20,973 nucleotides of DNA from CBDCWA01 sp046048295. Lineage in GTDB: Bacteria; Pseudomonadota; Alphaproteobacteria; Rhizobiales; Hyphomicrobiaceae. The position numbers were made by a program, and so were the translations under genes. The notes under the pieces are model-generated. The model saw nothing but the letters and a program-made list of their open reading frames with translations, searched no databases and was not told the DNA's origin. Every line of letters begins with the position of its first letter. Position 1 is the stretch's first letter. The stretch lies in NCBI GenBank assembly GCA_046048295.1, contig JBJOGJ010000046.1, positions 1 through 20,973 of the forward strand. Reading direction: 5' to 3'. This document shows, in pieces, positions 8,587 to 16,347 of this stretch.

Positions 8587-8590
8587 CTCC
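8587..8590 (-). promoter_or_regulatory. Ribosome binding site that fixes the efp TTG start
   Basis: On the minus strand GGAG stands 7 bases before TTG 8579. It is the only Shine-Dalgarno-like site near the conserved N-terminus and decides in favour of the rare start codon over far-upstream ATGs. Confidence 0.7.
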
Positions 8591-8723
8591 GTTCGTTCTG
8601 CGCCAGACCCGGGTTCGTGCGGTGGGGGCCGGGCAGCGATATGTTGGTGTTGGCGGGTTTCATAGCGCGTTCGGCGGGCAAGGCCAAGCTGGAGATGGAG
8701 GCGCTGGGCATGGGTGACGGGCA

Positions 8724-9761
8724 ATGAGCGAGGCAATGCGTGCGTGGTGGCATCCGGAACGGCATCGAGACCGCAAGGGTCTGCTGCGGATTCGGCACGG
8801 CATACTCCAGGCTGTGCGGCGCTGGTTCCTGGACCAGGATTTCATCGAGGTGGAGCCCGGCGCACTGCAGGTCTCGCCCGGCAACGAGACGCATCTGCAC
8901 GCCTTCGCCACGAAACTCGTCGGCAGCGAGGGGAGAGAGCGGGCGATGTATCTCCATACCTCGCCGGAGTTTGCTTGCAAGAAGCTGCTGGCGGCGGGAG
9001 AAAAGCGCATCTTCGCGTTCTCCCACGTTTACCGGAACCGGGAAGCGGGGCCGCTGCACGCGCCAGAATTCACGATGCTCGAGTGGTACCGCGCGGATAC
9101 GCCCTACGAACGAGCGATGATCGACTGCCTGGCGATTGCGCGGCTCGCGGCAACTTATGCAGGTCGCGATGCCTGGGGATGGCGGGGAAAGGAATGCAGC
9201 CCGCTTGCGCTCGAGAAGACCACGCGGGTGGACGAAGCGTTCGGCAGGCGGGGCTACGATCTTCTGGCGACGCTTTCGGAGGCTGGAGCCGATGCAGCAG
9301 AGCTAAGGCGCCAGGCAGCGAGGCAGGACCCAGCGCTCGCCCGTTTCGAGGACTGGAGCAGCCTGTTCAGCGCGATCCTGGTCGAGATCGAGAAGGGCCT
9401 CGGCGACGGCGCACTCGAACTCCTGATCGAGTATCCGGCGGTCGAGTCGGCACTGGCGCGGGCCTGCCCGCACGATCCCCGCGTGGCGGAGCGATTCGAG
9501 CTGTTTGCTGCCGGGATCGAGCTCGCGAACGGTTTCGGCGAGTTGACGGACGCCCGACTGCTGCGGGAAAAGCTCGAAGCCCAGATGGAGGCGCGGCAGG
9601 CGATCTACGGCGAACGCTATCCGATCGATGACGATTTCATCGAGGCGGTCGGGATGATGCCGCCTGCATCGGGGTGCGCGCTGGGCTTCGACCGGCTCGT
9701 GATGCTGGCTGCGGGCGCGCGCAGCGTGAACGACGTCATCTGGACGCCAACGGTGACGTGA
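8724..9761 (+). CDS. epmA: EF-P-lysine ligase (β-lysyl transferase) EpmA
   Basis: This 345-residue protein is a free-standing class II lysyl-tRNA synthetase-like catalytic core without the tRNA anticodon-binding domain, close in size to E. coli EpmA (GenX/PoxA/YjeA, 325). Visible signatures are DFIEVEPGALQVSPGNETHL, YLHTSPEFACKKLLAAG, the class II motif 2 SHVYRNREAGPLHAPEFTM (about residues 98-116), GIELANGFGELTD, and motif 3 as GCALGFDRLVML near 318. The enzyme activates β-lysine with ATP and attaches it to Lys34 of EF-P. ATG 8724 is used; ATG 8736 (MRAWWHPE) is a possible alternative. It is divergent from efp (144 bp between starts, so promoters probably lie in 8580-8723) and immediately precedes epmB. 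EpmC (hydroxylase) is not in the window. Confidence 0.95.
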   Translation: MSEAMRAWWHPERHRDRKGLLRIRHGILQAVRRWFLDQDFIEVEPGALQVSPGNETHLHAFATKLVGSEGRERAMYLHTSPEFACKKLLAAGEKRIFAFSHVYRNREAGPLHAPEFTMLEWYRADTPYERAMIDCLAIARLAATYAGRDAWGWRGKECSPLALEKTTRVDEAFGRRGYDLLATLSEAGADAAELRRQAARQDPALARFEDWSSLFSAILVEIEKGLGDGALELLIEYPAVESALARACPHDPRVAERFELFAAGIELANGFGELTDARLLREKLEAQMEARQAIYGERYPIDDDFIEAVGMMPPASGCALGFDRLVMLAAGARSVNDVIWTPTVT

Positions 9762-9775
9762 CCTATGGCTCGGCC

Positions 9776-10798
9776 ATGAAAAAGAATGACGAGACAGGTT
9801 GTGGCGGGGGTGCTGCGGTGCAGGGGCTGGACGAGGTTGCTCGTCGCTACGCCGTCGCGATTACGCCGGCAATGACTGCGCTCATGGACAGTACCGACGC
9901 CGACGATCCGATTGCCCGTCAGTTCGAACCGGACCTCCGGGAACTCGATGAGGCGCCGGGCGAGCGCGACGATCCGATTGGCGACGACGTGCACGAGGCG
10001 GTGACCGGGCTGGTGCACCGCTATGGCGACCGGGTGCTGGTGAAGCTCGTCAAGGTTTGCGCGGTGTACTGCCGGTTCTGTTTTCGGCGCGAGATGGTCG
10101 GGCCTGAGAGCGGTGCGCCAATGACGGAAGGCGAACTGGCGGCGGCGGTCGAGTACATCAGGGCGCATCCCGAGATCTGGGAGGTAATCCTGTCGGGCGG
10201 CGATCCGTTCGTGCTGTCGGCGCGGCGCATCGGAGAGATCACGCGGCAACTGTCGCAGATCCCGCACGTCAAGGTGCTGCGCTGGCATACGCGAGTGCCT
10301 GCGGTGGCTCCGGATCGGGTGACGGGGGAACTGATCGAGGCGCTGGCGAGCGGCGGCAAGACGGTGTGGGTGGCGCTGCATGCCAACCATCCGCGCGAGT
10401 TGACGCCGGCGGCGCGTGCTGCATGTGCGCGGATCGTGGATGCCGGCATCCCGATGGTGAGCCAGACGGTGCTGCTGAGAGGCGTCAATGACGATGCAGC
10501 AACGCTCGAGACGCTGATGCGGGGGTTCGTGGAGGCGCGGATCAAGCCCTACTACCTGCACCACCTCGACCTGGCGCCGGGCACCGGCCACTTCCGCACG
10601 ACGATCGAGGAAGGGCAGGCGTTGATGCGAAGCCTGCGCGGACGTGTCTCGGGACTCTGCCAGCCGGTGTATGTGCTGGACATTCCAGACGGGCACGGGA
10701 AGGTGCCGATCGGGCCGAACTACATCGAGGGCGGTACGGAGGGTGCGCTCGAGATCAGAGACCCGGGCAGCAGGCTGCACCGCTACCACGAGACCTGA
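9776..10798 (+). CDS. epmB: EF-P lysine 2,3-aminomutase EpmB (radical SAM)
   Basis: This 340-residue protein is the short lysine 2,3-aminomutase type, close to E. coli EpmB (YjeK, 342) and shorter than clostridial LAM. The radical SAM cluster motif CX3CX2C is CAVYCRFC (Cys95, Cys99, Cys102). The SAM-binding LSGGDPF follows near residue 140. The PLP lysine is predicted at Lys309 in DGHGKVPIGPNY. It isomerises L-lysine to (R)-β-lysine for EpmA. ATG 9776 lies 14 bp after the epmA stop. An in-frame GTG at 9758 overlaps the epmA stop as GTGA and could be the true, translationally coupled start, adding six residues; neither has a strong ribosome site. The gene ends 4 bp before the end of the opposing soeC-like gene. 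Confidence 0.95.
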   Translation: MKKNDETGCGGGAAVQGLDEVARRYAVAITPAMTALMDSTDADDPIARQFEPDLRELDEAPGERDDPIGDDVHEAVTGLVHRYGDRVLVKLVKVCAVYCRFCFRREMVGPESGAPMTEGELAAAVEYIRAHPEIWEVILSGGDPFVLSARRIGEITRQLSQIPHVKVLRWHTRVPAVAPDRVTGELIEALASGGKTVWVALHANHPRELTPAARAACARIVDAGIPMVSQTVLLRGVNDDAATLETLMRGFVEARIKPYYLHHLDLAPGTGHFRTTIEEGQALMRSLRGRVSGLCQPVYVLDIPDGHGKVPIGPNYIEGGTEGALEIRDPGSRLHRYHET

Positions 10799-10802
10799 TG
10801 CA

Positions 10803-11744
10803 TCAGGCCGTATCGGCGCCGTAATAGAGCGTCACGACATGCTGCGCCTCGGCAAAGAAGAGCCAGCGTTCGATCCAGACACCGATGGCGGCCGAGCCGA
10901 GCACTGCGACCGCGAGCAAGGTTGCCGCAATTCCCGAAGGCGCCGCGAGTAGCAGGCCAAGACCAAGCGCGGGGGCCGCAAAGAGCAGAAGAACCGACAG
11001 CGTTCTGAGCTTCGAGGCATGCTTGCGCGCCACCTTGTATCCCATTTCCCGCATAACGAAGTTCGGCGTCGAATGGGGAGGGTCGAGGGGGCGAACGCCG
11101 CCGACGCGGCCAAGACCGATGGCAGAGCTGGCGGTAAGCGTCCTGCGCGCGCCGTCGATGGCCGACCAGTAGGAGACCTTCAGGAGCCAGGCGACGAGCA
11201 GGGCGGCAATGGCGAGCCAGACCGGAAGTACGGCGGCGCCATAGAATACGATGAGCAAGGCGTTGAACAGGATGCCCCCGGTAGCCAGCGCGAGCAGGAC
11301 GTAGACCGGCGTGACCAGGGGCTGGTTCCAGGCCCGGATGGTCGTGAGGGATGCGTAGATCATGCCGGTCGAGACGACGGTGGCAAGCGCCAGCAACGCG
11401 AGCGCCCAGGCGGACCACGTGACGATAGTCGAGAAGAAGACCCAGGCAATGCCGAGTACGGCGGCGGGAACATAGGTTGCGAGCGCCAGCACGCCTTCAC
11501 GCGAGAGCCAACTCGTCCGCCACTGGCTCAAGGCTCGCCAGGCACGCTCGGGCCGGCCGAGGTGGAAGGTCGACGAGAGAAGCCCAACTGTCACGAGGGA
11601 CAGCGCGATGCCGAGCCCGACGAAGCCGAAGCCCCGGTCCGGCGGGACCAGGCCGAGTGCGGCTGCCAAAGCCATCCAGATCAAGAGACCGTAGCCAGCC
11701 CCCGAGGCGGTCGTGAACAGGATCACGGAGTATGCCGGATGCAT
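10803..11744 (-). CDS. soeC: DmsC/SoeC-like membrane anchor subunit
   Basis: This 313-residue hydrophobic protein with about eight membrane segments belongs to the DmsC family of quinone-interacting anchors. It opens MHPAYSVILFTTASGAGYG, and the family feature STFHLGRPERAWRAL lies in the loop after the second segment. LREN-type features are absent, but the conserved WLSREG follows. The role is to hold the Fe-S and molybdenum subunits at the membrane and pass electrons to the quinone pool. ATG 11744 has GGGAGG about 6 bp upstream, lying in the 16-bp gap after the Fe-S subunit gene, so the three genes form one operon. The symbol follows the sulfite dehydrogenase assignment of the catalytic subunit and is less certain than the family call. 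Confidence 0.8.
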   Translation of the reverse strand: MHPAYSVILFTTASGAGYGLLIWMALAAALGLVPPDRGFGFVGLGIALSLVTVGLLSSTFHLGRPERAWRALSQWRTSWLSREGVLALATYVPAAVLGIAWVFFSTIVTWSAWALALLALATVVSTGMIYASLTTIRAWNQPLVTPVYVLLALATGGILFNALLIVFYGAAVLPVWLAIAALLVAWLLKVSYWSAIDGARRTLTASSAIGLGRVGGVRPLDPPHSTPNFVMREMGYKVARKHASKLRTLSVLLLFAAPALGLGLLLAAPSGIAATLLAVAVLGSAAIGVWIERWLFFAEAQHVVTLYYGADTA

Positions 11745-11760
11745 TGTGTCCCTCCCTTCC

Positions 11761-12504
11761 CTAGCGCGACAGCATGCGGTCGGCCCACGCGAAGAACCGG
11801 TCCGTCGTGCTGGCCGGTTCCGAGCGGGGCTCCGATACCGGGGCTGCCGGTGCGGGGACGTCCTTTCTCGGCCGCGGGGGCAGATAACGGTTGACCGGCG
11901 CATAGCCGCTCTCGGGCAGCAGGGCATAGCCGCCGCGCGCCTCGACGAGCGTCGACACATCGCTGTCGGGATCGCCGAGATCCCCGAAGTGGCGGGCACC
12001 AGTCGGGCACGCACGCACGCAGGCGGGAATGCGGTCCTCCTCGCGCAGCGTATCATTGTAGATACGATCGACGCAGAGCGTGCACTTCTTCATGACGCCG
12101 TGCTCGTAATCGTACTCGCGGGCGCCATAGGGACAGGCCCAGGAACAGAGCTTGCAGCCGATGCAGGTGTCCGGGTTGACGAGGACTATGCCGTCCTCTG
12201 CGCGCTTGTAGGAGGCGCCCGTCGGACAGACGGTGACGCAGGCCGGCGTCTCGCAGTGCAGGCAGGAGCGGGGAAAGTGCACGGTGCGGGTGGTCTCACC
12301 GAAGTCCACCTCGTAGCTGTGGATGCGGTTGAGCCAGGCGCCGACGGGATCGGCGCCGTAGGGATCAGCATCGGAAAGCGGCGCCGAGTAGCCGCCCGTA
12401 TTCCATTCCTTGCAACTCGTCGCACAGGCGTGGCAACCGACACAGGTGTCGAGGTCGATGACAAGACCGAGCTTCTTGTTGGTGGAGGCCGGAAGTGCAG
12501 TCAT
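11761..12504 (-). CDS. soeB: Four-cluster [4Fe-4S] electron-transfer subunit (DmsB/SoeB-like)
   Basis: This 247-residue ferredoxin-like protein has sixteen cysteines in the DmsB pattern: Cys21/24/27/31, Cys81/84/89/93, Cys114/117/120/124 and Cys141/144/162/166, enough for four [4Fe-4S] clusters. Blocks visible are CVGCHACATSCKEWN, CLHCETPACVTVCPTGA, CIGCKLCSWACPYGA and CTLCVDRIY. It carries electrons between the molybdenum subunit and the membrane anchor. No Tat or Sec signal is present. The C-terminus has a Pro/Ala-rich linker (PPRPRKDVPAPAAP) and then a short TTDRFFAWADRML tail. ATG 12504 overlaps the soeA stop by 4 bp (ATGA), a sign of translational coupling and stoichiometric production. 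Confidence 0.92.
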   Translation of the reverse strand: MTALPASTNKKLGLVIDLDTCVGCHACATSCKEWNTGGYSAPLSDADPYGADPVGAWLNRIHSYEVDFGETTRTVHFPRSCLHCETPACVTVCPTGASYKRAEDGIVLVNPDTCIGCKLCSWACPYGAREYDYEHGVMKKCTLCVDRIYNDTLREEDRIPACVRACPTGARHFGDLGDPDSDVSTLVEARGGYALLPESGYAPVNRYLPPRPRKDVPAPAAPVSEPRSEPASTTDRFFAWADRMLSR

Positions 12505-15365
12505 CGGCAGCCCTCCTTGAATTCTGCGCCGAAGGTCGAAACCGCCGGGCGTTTGGGGGCGCCTTGATGGATGAAGCGTTCGAAGCGTGGCGCCGTCTCG
12601 CCCGCCTCTGCCGGGGCGGCCTTCTCGATGGCGACGCGGAGGTCGTACCAGGCTGCCTGGCCGGTGACCGGATCGGAGTTGGAGAAGCGGTAGACGCCCT
12701 CGCGCTCGGGCAGAAGCTCCGATATCAGATGATTGAGCAGGAAGCCGCGGGTCGTCTCCGGTGCGTCCGGCGCAAGGCCCCAGGCGCCAGGCCGCTTGCC
12801 GATGGCGTTCCATGTCCAGACGGTGTGTCGATTGACGCCGTCCATCAACCGCACCTGGCACTTGACGCGGCCCAGATGGCTCGAGACCCAGACCCAGTCG
12901 TCGTCGCAAATGCCCAACTCAGCGGCGCGGGCGCGGTGCATGTAGAGGCGATTCTCGTTGGTGATCTGGCGCAGCCAGGCGTTCTGCGATCCCCAGGAGT
13001 GGTACATGTGCATGGGGCGCTGGGTGATGGCGTGGAAGGGAAACGCCTGCGTGTCGATAAGCTGCTGCTCGAACGGCTCGTACCAGAAGGGTATCGGATC
13101 GAACGCCTTGATGATCCGTTTACGGTGCGTATCGGGCGGCAGCACCGCACCGTGGCCATCGGCAGCGAGGCGGAAACGTTGCAACGCCTCGAGGTAGAGC
13201 TGGAAGACGATCGGCTGGCTGGAGCCGTTGAAGCCGACCGCGTGGGCCCAGTCGAGATAAGCCTGGTTGGCATGCTTGTAGTAGCGTTGGCCGGGCTCGA
13301 GTTCGTGGCGGTAGTGGCAGCCATTTGCGATGTAGGCCGAGAGTTGGTCGGGGTTCGGATCGCCCTTGCCGAAAGCCGTGCCTTCGGCGCCGCGGAAGCC
13401 GGCGAGCGGGCCAAGGCCCGGCGCGCGCTGATGGTTGACGATATAGTCGGCGTAGCCCTGCGGGTACTTCGGTGCTCCGCTCTCCGTAACGAAGCCTGGA
13501 AGCCCGAGCCTGGCGCCGAGATCGATCAGAACGCTCTGGAAGGGGCGGACGTCCCGGTCCGGTGCGATGACGGGCTGGCGGATGGCATCGGCGGCACCGT
13601 CAGGGTCGGAGATCGGGCGGTCGAGCAGGGAGATGCAGTCCCAGCGCTCGAGATAGGTGGTGTCCGGCAGGATGAGATCGGCGTACGGCACCATCTCCGA
13701 GTAATAGGCGTCGGAGTAGATGATCTTGGGAATGCGGTAGGCGCCGGTTTCCGGGTCCCTGGCGGTCAGATGCCCGATGACGCCCTGAACGTTCATGCTG
13801 GAGTTCCAGCTCATGTTGGCCATGTACATGAACAGGACGTCGACCGGGTAGGGATCGCCCATCGCGGCGTTGGTAATGACCATGTGCATGAGGCCGTGGG
13901 CGGCGATCGGCGCGTCCCACGAATAGGCCTTGTCGATGCGGACGGCGGCACCGGCTCCGTCGACCAGGAGGTCGTCGGGGCTTTGGGGAAAGCCGAGCGG
14001 CGGGCCGGCGAGCGGCGTGTTCGGCTTCACGGTGCCCGGCTTGCCGGCCGGCTTCAGCGGCGGCGGCGGGGCCTTCGGGAAGGGGGGCTTGTAACGGAAG
14101 CCGCCAGGGCAATCGATGCTGCCGAGCAGGATTTGCAGGACGTGCAGGAGCCGGCAGGTCTGGAAGCCGTTGGAATGGGCCGAGATGCCGCGCATGGCAT
14201 GCATGGAGACGGGCCGGCCGACGGTCTTTTCGTGGCGACGGCCGGTCCAGTCCGTCCAAGGAATATCGAGTTCGACGACCTCATCAAAGGCGGTGCGGGC
14301 CAGTTCCGCAGCAATGCGGCGGATCTGGTCGGCGGGGACGCCCGTCTCGGAAGCGGCATGCTCGGGAGAATAGGAACCGTCGAGGAACCGCTCGGCGATG
14401 AGACGAAAGGCGGGGCGGGCGCGACGGCCGTCGGACAATGTCGCGTCGGCGACCAGGCTCGGTGCAATGCCGGTCGCGGACGCGTCGACGAGCGCACCCG
14501 ACGACCTGTCGAGGCAAAGCGGCTTGCCTTCGGCGTCGCGAGCGAAGAGGCCGTGATCGGGCGCGCCCGGATCATCGATGACGAGCCAGTGGGCATTCGT
14601 GTAGCGGACGAGATAATCGAGGTCGACCTTCTCGGTGCGCAGGAGTTCATGAATCAAGGCACCGACGAAGAGACCATCCGTTCCCGGCCGAATGCCGATC
14701 CATTCGTCAGCGATAGCGTTGTAGCCGGTCTGGACGGGATTGATCGCGACAATCTTCACGCCCTTCGCCTTGAGGCGGCCTAGCGCCTTCTTGATCGGGT
14801 TCGAGGCGTGGTCCTCGGCGACGCCGAACAGCATGAAGTAGCGGGTGTGCTCCCAGTCGGGCTCGCCGAACTCCCAGAACGATCCGCCGAAGGTATAGAG
14901 ACCAGCGGCGGCCATGTTGACCGAACAGAAGCCGCCGTGGGCCGCGAAGTTCGGCGTGCCGTACTGCTGGGCGAACCATCCGGTCAGCGCCTGCGACTGG
15001 TCGCGGCCGGTGAAGAAGGCGAGGCGGGCGGGATCGTTGGCGCGCGTCTGCCCGAGCCAGTCGGTCGCCATCATCAACGCCTCGTCCCAGGAAATCTCCT
15101 GGAACTGGCCGGAGCCGCGCGGGCCGATGCGCTTCATGGGGGCGCGGAGACGGGCGGGCGAATAGTGCTGCATGATGCCGGCGGCGCCCTTGCCGCAAAT
15201 GACACCGGCATTGACGGGATGATTGCGGTTGCCGTCGATGTAGCGGACCTTGCCGTCCTTCATGTGGACGTCGATGCCACAGCGGCAAGCGCACATGTAG
15301 CACGTCGTCTGCTTAAGCGTGTCGCCGACCGGCTCGGAAAGGGCGATGTGTGGCTCGTCGTTCAT
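12501..15365 (-). CDS. soeA: Molybdopterin oxidoreductase catalytic subunit, SoeA-like (sulfite dehydrogenase)
   Basis: This 954-residue member of the DMSO-reductase/CISM family has a [4Fe-4S] motif CX2CX3CX27C (Cys22, Cys25, Cys29, Cys57), a molybdopterin-binding core, and a probable molybdenum-ligand cysteine at Cys147 in HGGFCSVNMA. Downstream blocks include FGVAEDHASNPIKKAL, INPVQTGYNAIADEWIG, HAMRGISAHSNGFQ, DTTYLERWD and the C-terminal MYHSWGSQNAWLRQITNENR cofactor-binding region. The N-terminus has no twin-arginine signal, so the subunit stays in the cytoplasm. That fits SoeABC (cytoplasmic, quinone-linked sulfite oxidation) rather than periplasmic DmsABC or Phs/Psr. A proline-rich insert (about residues 425-460, including KAPPPPLKPAGKPG) interrupts the core. 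ATG 15365 has GGGAACGGA just upstream. Other substrates (tetrathionate, formate-like or an uncharacterised branch) cannot be excluded by sequence. Confidence 0.82.
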   Translation of the reverse strand: MNDEPHIALSEPVGDTLKQTTCYMCACRCGIDVHMKDGKVRYIDGNRNHPVNAGVICGKGAAGIMQHYSPARLRAPMKRIGPRGSGQFQEISWDEALMMATDWLGQTRANDPARLAFFTGRDQSQALTGWFAQQYGTPNFAAHGGFCSVNMAAAGLYTFGGSFWEFGEPDWEHTRYFMLFGVAEDHASNPIKKALGRLKAKGVKIVAINPVQTGYNAIADEWIGIRPGTDGLFVGALIHELLRTEKVDLDYLVRYTNAHWLVIDDPGAPDHGLFARDAEGKPLCLDRSSGALVDASATGIAPSLVADATLSDGRRARPAFRLIAERFLDGSYSPEHAASETGVPADQIRRIAAELARTAFDEVVELDIPWTDWTGRRHEKTVGRPVSMHAMRGISAHSNGFQTCRLLHVLQILLGSIDCPGGFRYKPPFPKAPPPPLKPAGKPGTVKPNTPLAGPPLGFPQSPDDLLVDGAGAAVRIDKAYSWDAPIAAHGLMHMVITNAAMGDPYPVDVLFMYMANMSWNSSMNVQGVIGHLTARDPETGAYRIPKIIYSDAYYSEMVPYADLILPDTTYLERWDCISLLDRPISDPDGAADAIRQPVIAPDRDVRPFQSVLIDLGARLGLPGFVTESGAPKYPQGYADYIVNHQRAPGLGPLAGFRGAEGTAFGKGDPNPDQLSAYIANGCHYRHELEPGQRYYKHANQAYLDWAHAVGFNGSSQPIVFQLYLEALQRFRLAADGHGAVLPPDTHRKRIIKAFDPIPFWYEPFEQQLIDTQAFPFHAITQRPMHMYHSWGSQNAWLRQITNENRLYMHRARAAELGICDDDWVWVSSHLGRVKCQVRLMDGVNRHTVWTWNAIGKRPGAWGLAPDAPETTRGFLLNHLISELLPEREGVYRFSNSDPVTGQAAWYDLRVAIEKAAPAEAGETAPRFERFIHQGAPKRPAVSTFGAEFKEGCR

Positions 15366-15488
15366 TCCGTTCCCAGTGCCTAACGCACCGCATCATTGCC
15401 GCCCGCAAGCGGTGGCGACTGCGCAGCGCTCCCCATGAATTCCAGGTTGTCGACCATCCGGACGGATGGCGTACTCGTGCAGACGGCG

Positions 15489-15512
15489 CCGGCGGCAGAT
15501 GGCAGCCGCCGG
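15489..15512. other. GC-rich hairpin between amidohydrolase and soeA
   Basis: CCGGCGGC and GCCGCCGG form an 8-bp stem with an 8-base loop, 8 bp after the amidohydrolase stop on the minus strand. No U-tract follows in that direction, so it may attenuate rather than stop transcription into soeA. The rest of 15366-15519 holds the soeA leader and nothing else recognised. Confidence 0.35.
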
Positions 15513-15519
15513 GCCAGCC

Positions 15520-16224
15520 TCATTCAGCGGCCTGGCGCTTCTGGCCCTCGAGGTGGGCAATGACCTCATCGACATGCATGACGTCGCAGTACTTGTGGTG
15601 CATGTCGAAGAGGTTGACCTTGTGCGAGAGGATGTTGCGGTCGAAGCAGCATTCCTCGGCGAGGACGACGTGGAAGCCATTGGAATAACCGTCGACGGCG
15701 CTGGCGCGGACGCAACCGGAGGTGCTCTCGCCGATAACGATGAGAGACTGCACGCCAAGCTGCGTCAGGTGGGCCATCAGCGGCGTGCCGTAGAATGCAC
15801 TGGCGCGCTGCTTGTTGATAACGAGATCGCCGTCCTGGGGGGCGAATTCCGGACGGATTTGGTAGAGTGCGGGATCGACCGGCGCCTTCTTGCGCTTGGT
15901 GGCGCGAACGCTGCGCGGCTGCGAATGGGCGCGGGTTTCCGATGTCGAGTAGATGATCGGCAGGCCGGCGGCACGGGCAGCGGCGAAGAGGCGCTGGGTC
16001 GGTGGGATCGCCTCGTGGGCATGGATGCCACACGACGACGGATAGGTCTTCGTCACTTCCGAGACAGGCTTCGGGCCGCCCTGGTAGGCGAGCTCGTAAA
16101 GGTCGATCGCGAGCAGTGCCGGGCGGTCGCCGACAAAGGTATCGCGCTTGTAGTGAGCATAGACCTCGAGCATGTCGGCCGGCATCACGTCACGCCAGCA
16201 ATGGTCTTCGAATGAATCTGCCAT
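15520..16224 (-). CDS. Isochorismatase-family cysteine amidohydrolase
   Basis: This 234-residue protein has the cysteine-hydrolase triad of the isochorismatase-like fold: Asp41 in ALLAIDLYE, Lys138 in VINKQRASAF and Cys171 in GESTSGCVRASAVDGYSNGF. The last block resembles N-carbamoylsarcosine amidase and maleamate amidohydrolase, so hydrolysis of a small amide or carbamoyl compound is likely. The N-terminal extension (DVMPADMLEVYAHYKRDTF) is also seen in that subgroup. The protein is soluble, with no signal. ATG 16224 has GAGGAAATCAC upstream. It lies in the same direction as soeABC, 154 bp before soeA, and 123 bp after glpX, so it could open the soe transcription unit. The substrate is unknown; no carrier or ring-opening enzyme is beside it. 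Confidence 0.82.
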   Translation of the reverse strand: MADSFEDHCWRDVMPADMLEVYAHYKRDTFVGDRPALLAIDLYELAYQGGPKPVSEVTKTYPSSCGIHAHEAIPPTQRLFAAARAAGLPIIYSTSETRAHSQPRSVRATKRKKAPVDPALYQIRPEFAPQDGDLVINKQRASAFYGTPLMAHLTQLGVQSLIVIGESTSGCVRASAVDGYSNGFHVVLAEECCFDRNILSHKVNLFDMHHKYCDVMHVDEVIAHLEGQKRQAAE

Positions 16225-16278
16225 GTGATTTCCTCGTCATTGGATGTCCGGTGGTCGTGCGCACACACCGGAACTGCC

Positions 16279-16346
16279 GGCCCATGACTTTGGGCCACAA
16301 TCCCCAGGCGAGCCTAACCCATGTAGCAGGCGGTGTGAATGCCTGC
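16279..16346 (-). terminator. Two tandem hairpins after glpX
   Basis: On the minus strand the first hairpin begins just past the glpX stop (GCAGGC/GCCTGC at 16326-16346, 9-base loop). The second is GGCCCA/TGGGCC at 16279-16296 with a 6-base loop. Neither is followed by a U-run. They could mark the glpX 3' end or be part of the leader of the amidohydrolase gene. Confidence 0.3.
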
Positions 16347-16347
16347 C

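Noticed and set aside
12495..14783. 762-codon open frame on the plus strand opposite the molybdenum subunit
   Set aside because: It mirrors a well-supported gene; the composition (Val/Gly/Asp/Arg-rich, no motif) fits the complement of codon-biased sequence.
10803..15365. DmsABC (DMSO reductase) as the name for the three-subunit complex
   Set aside because: The catalytic subunit has no twin-arginine signal and carries a cysteine (Cys147) at the likely molybdenum position, whereas DmsA is exported and uses serine.
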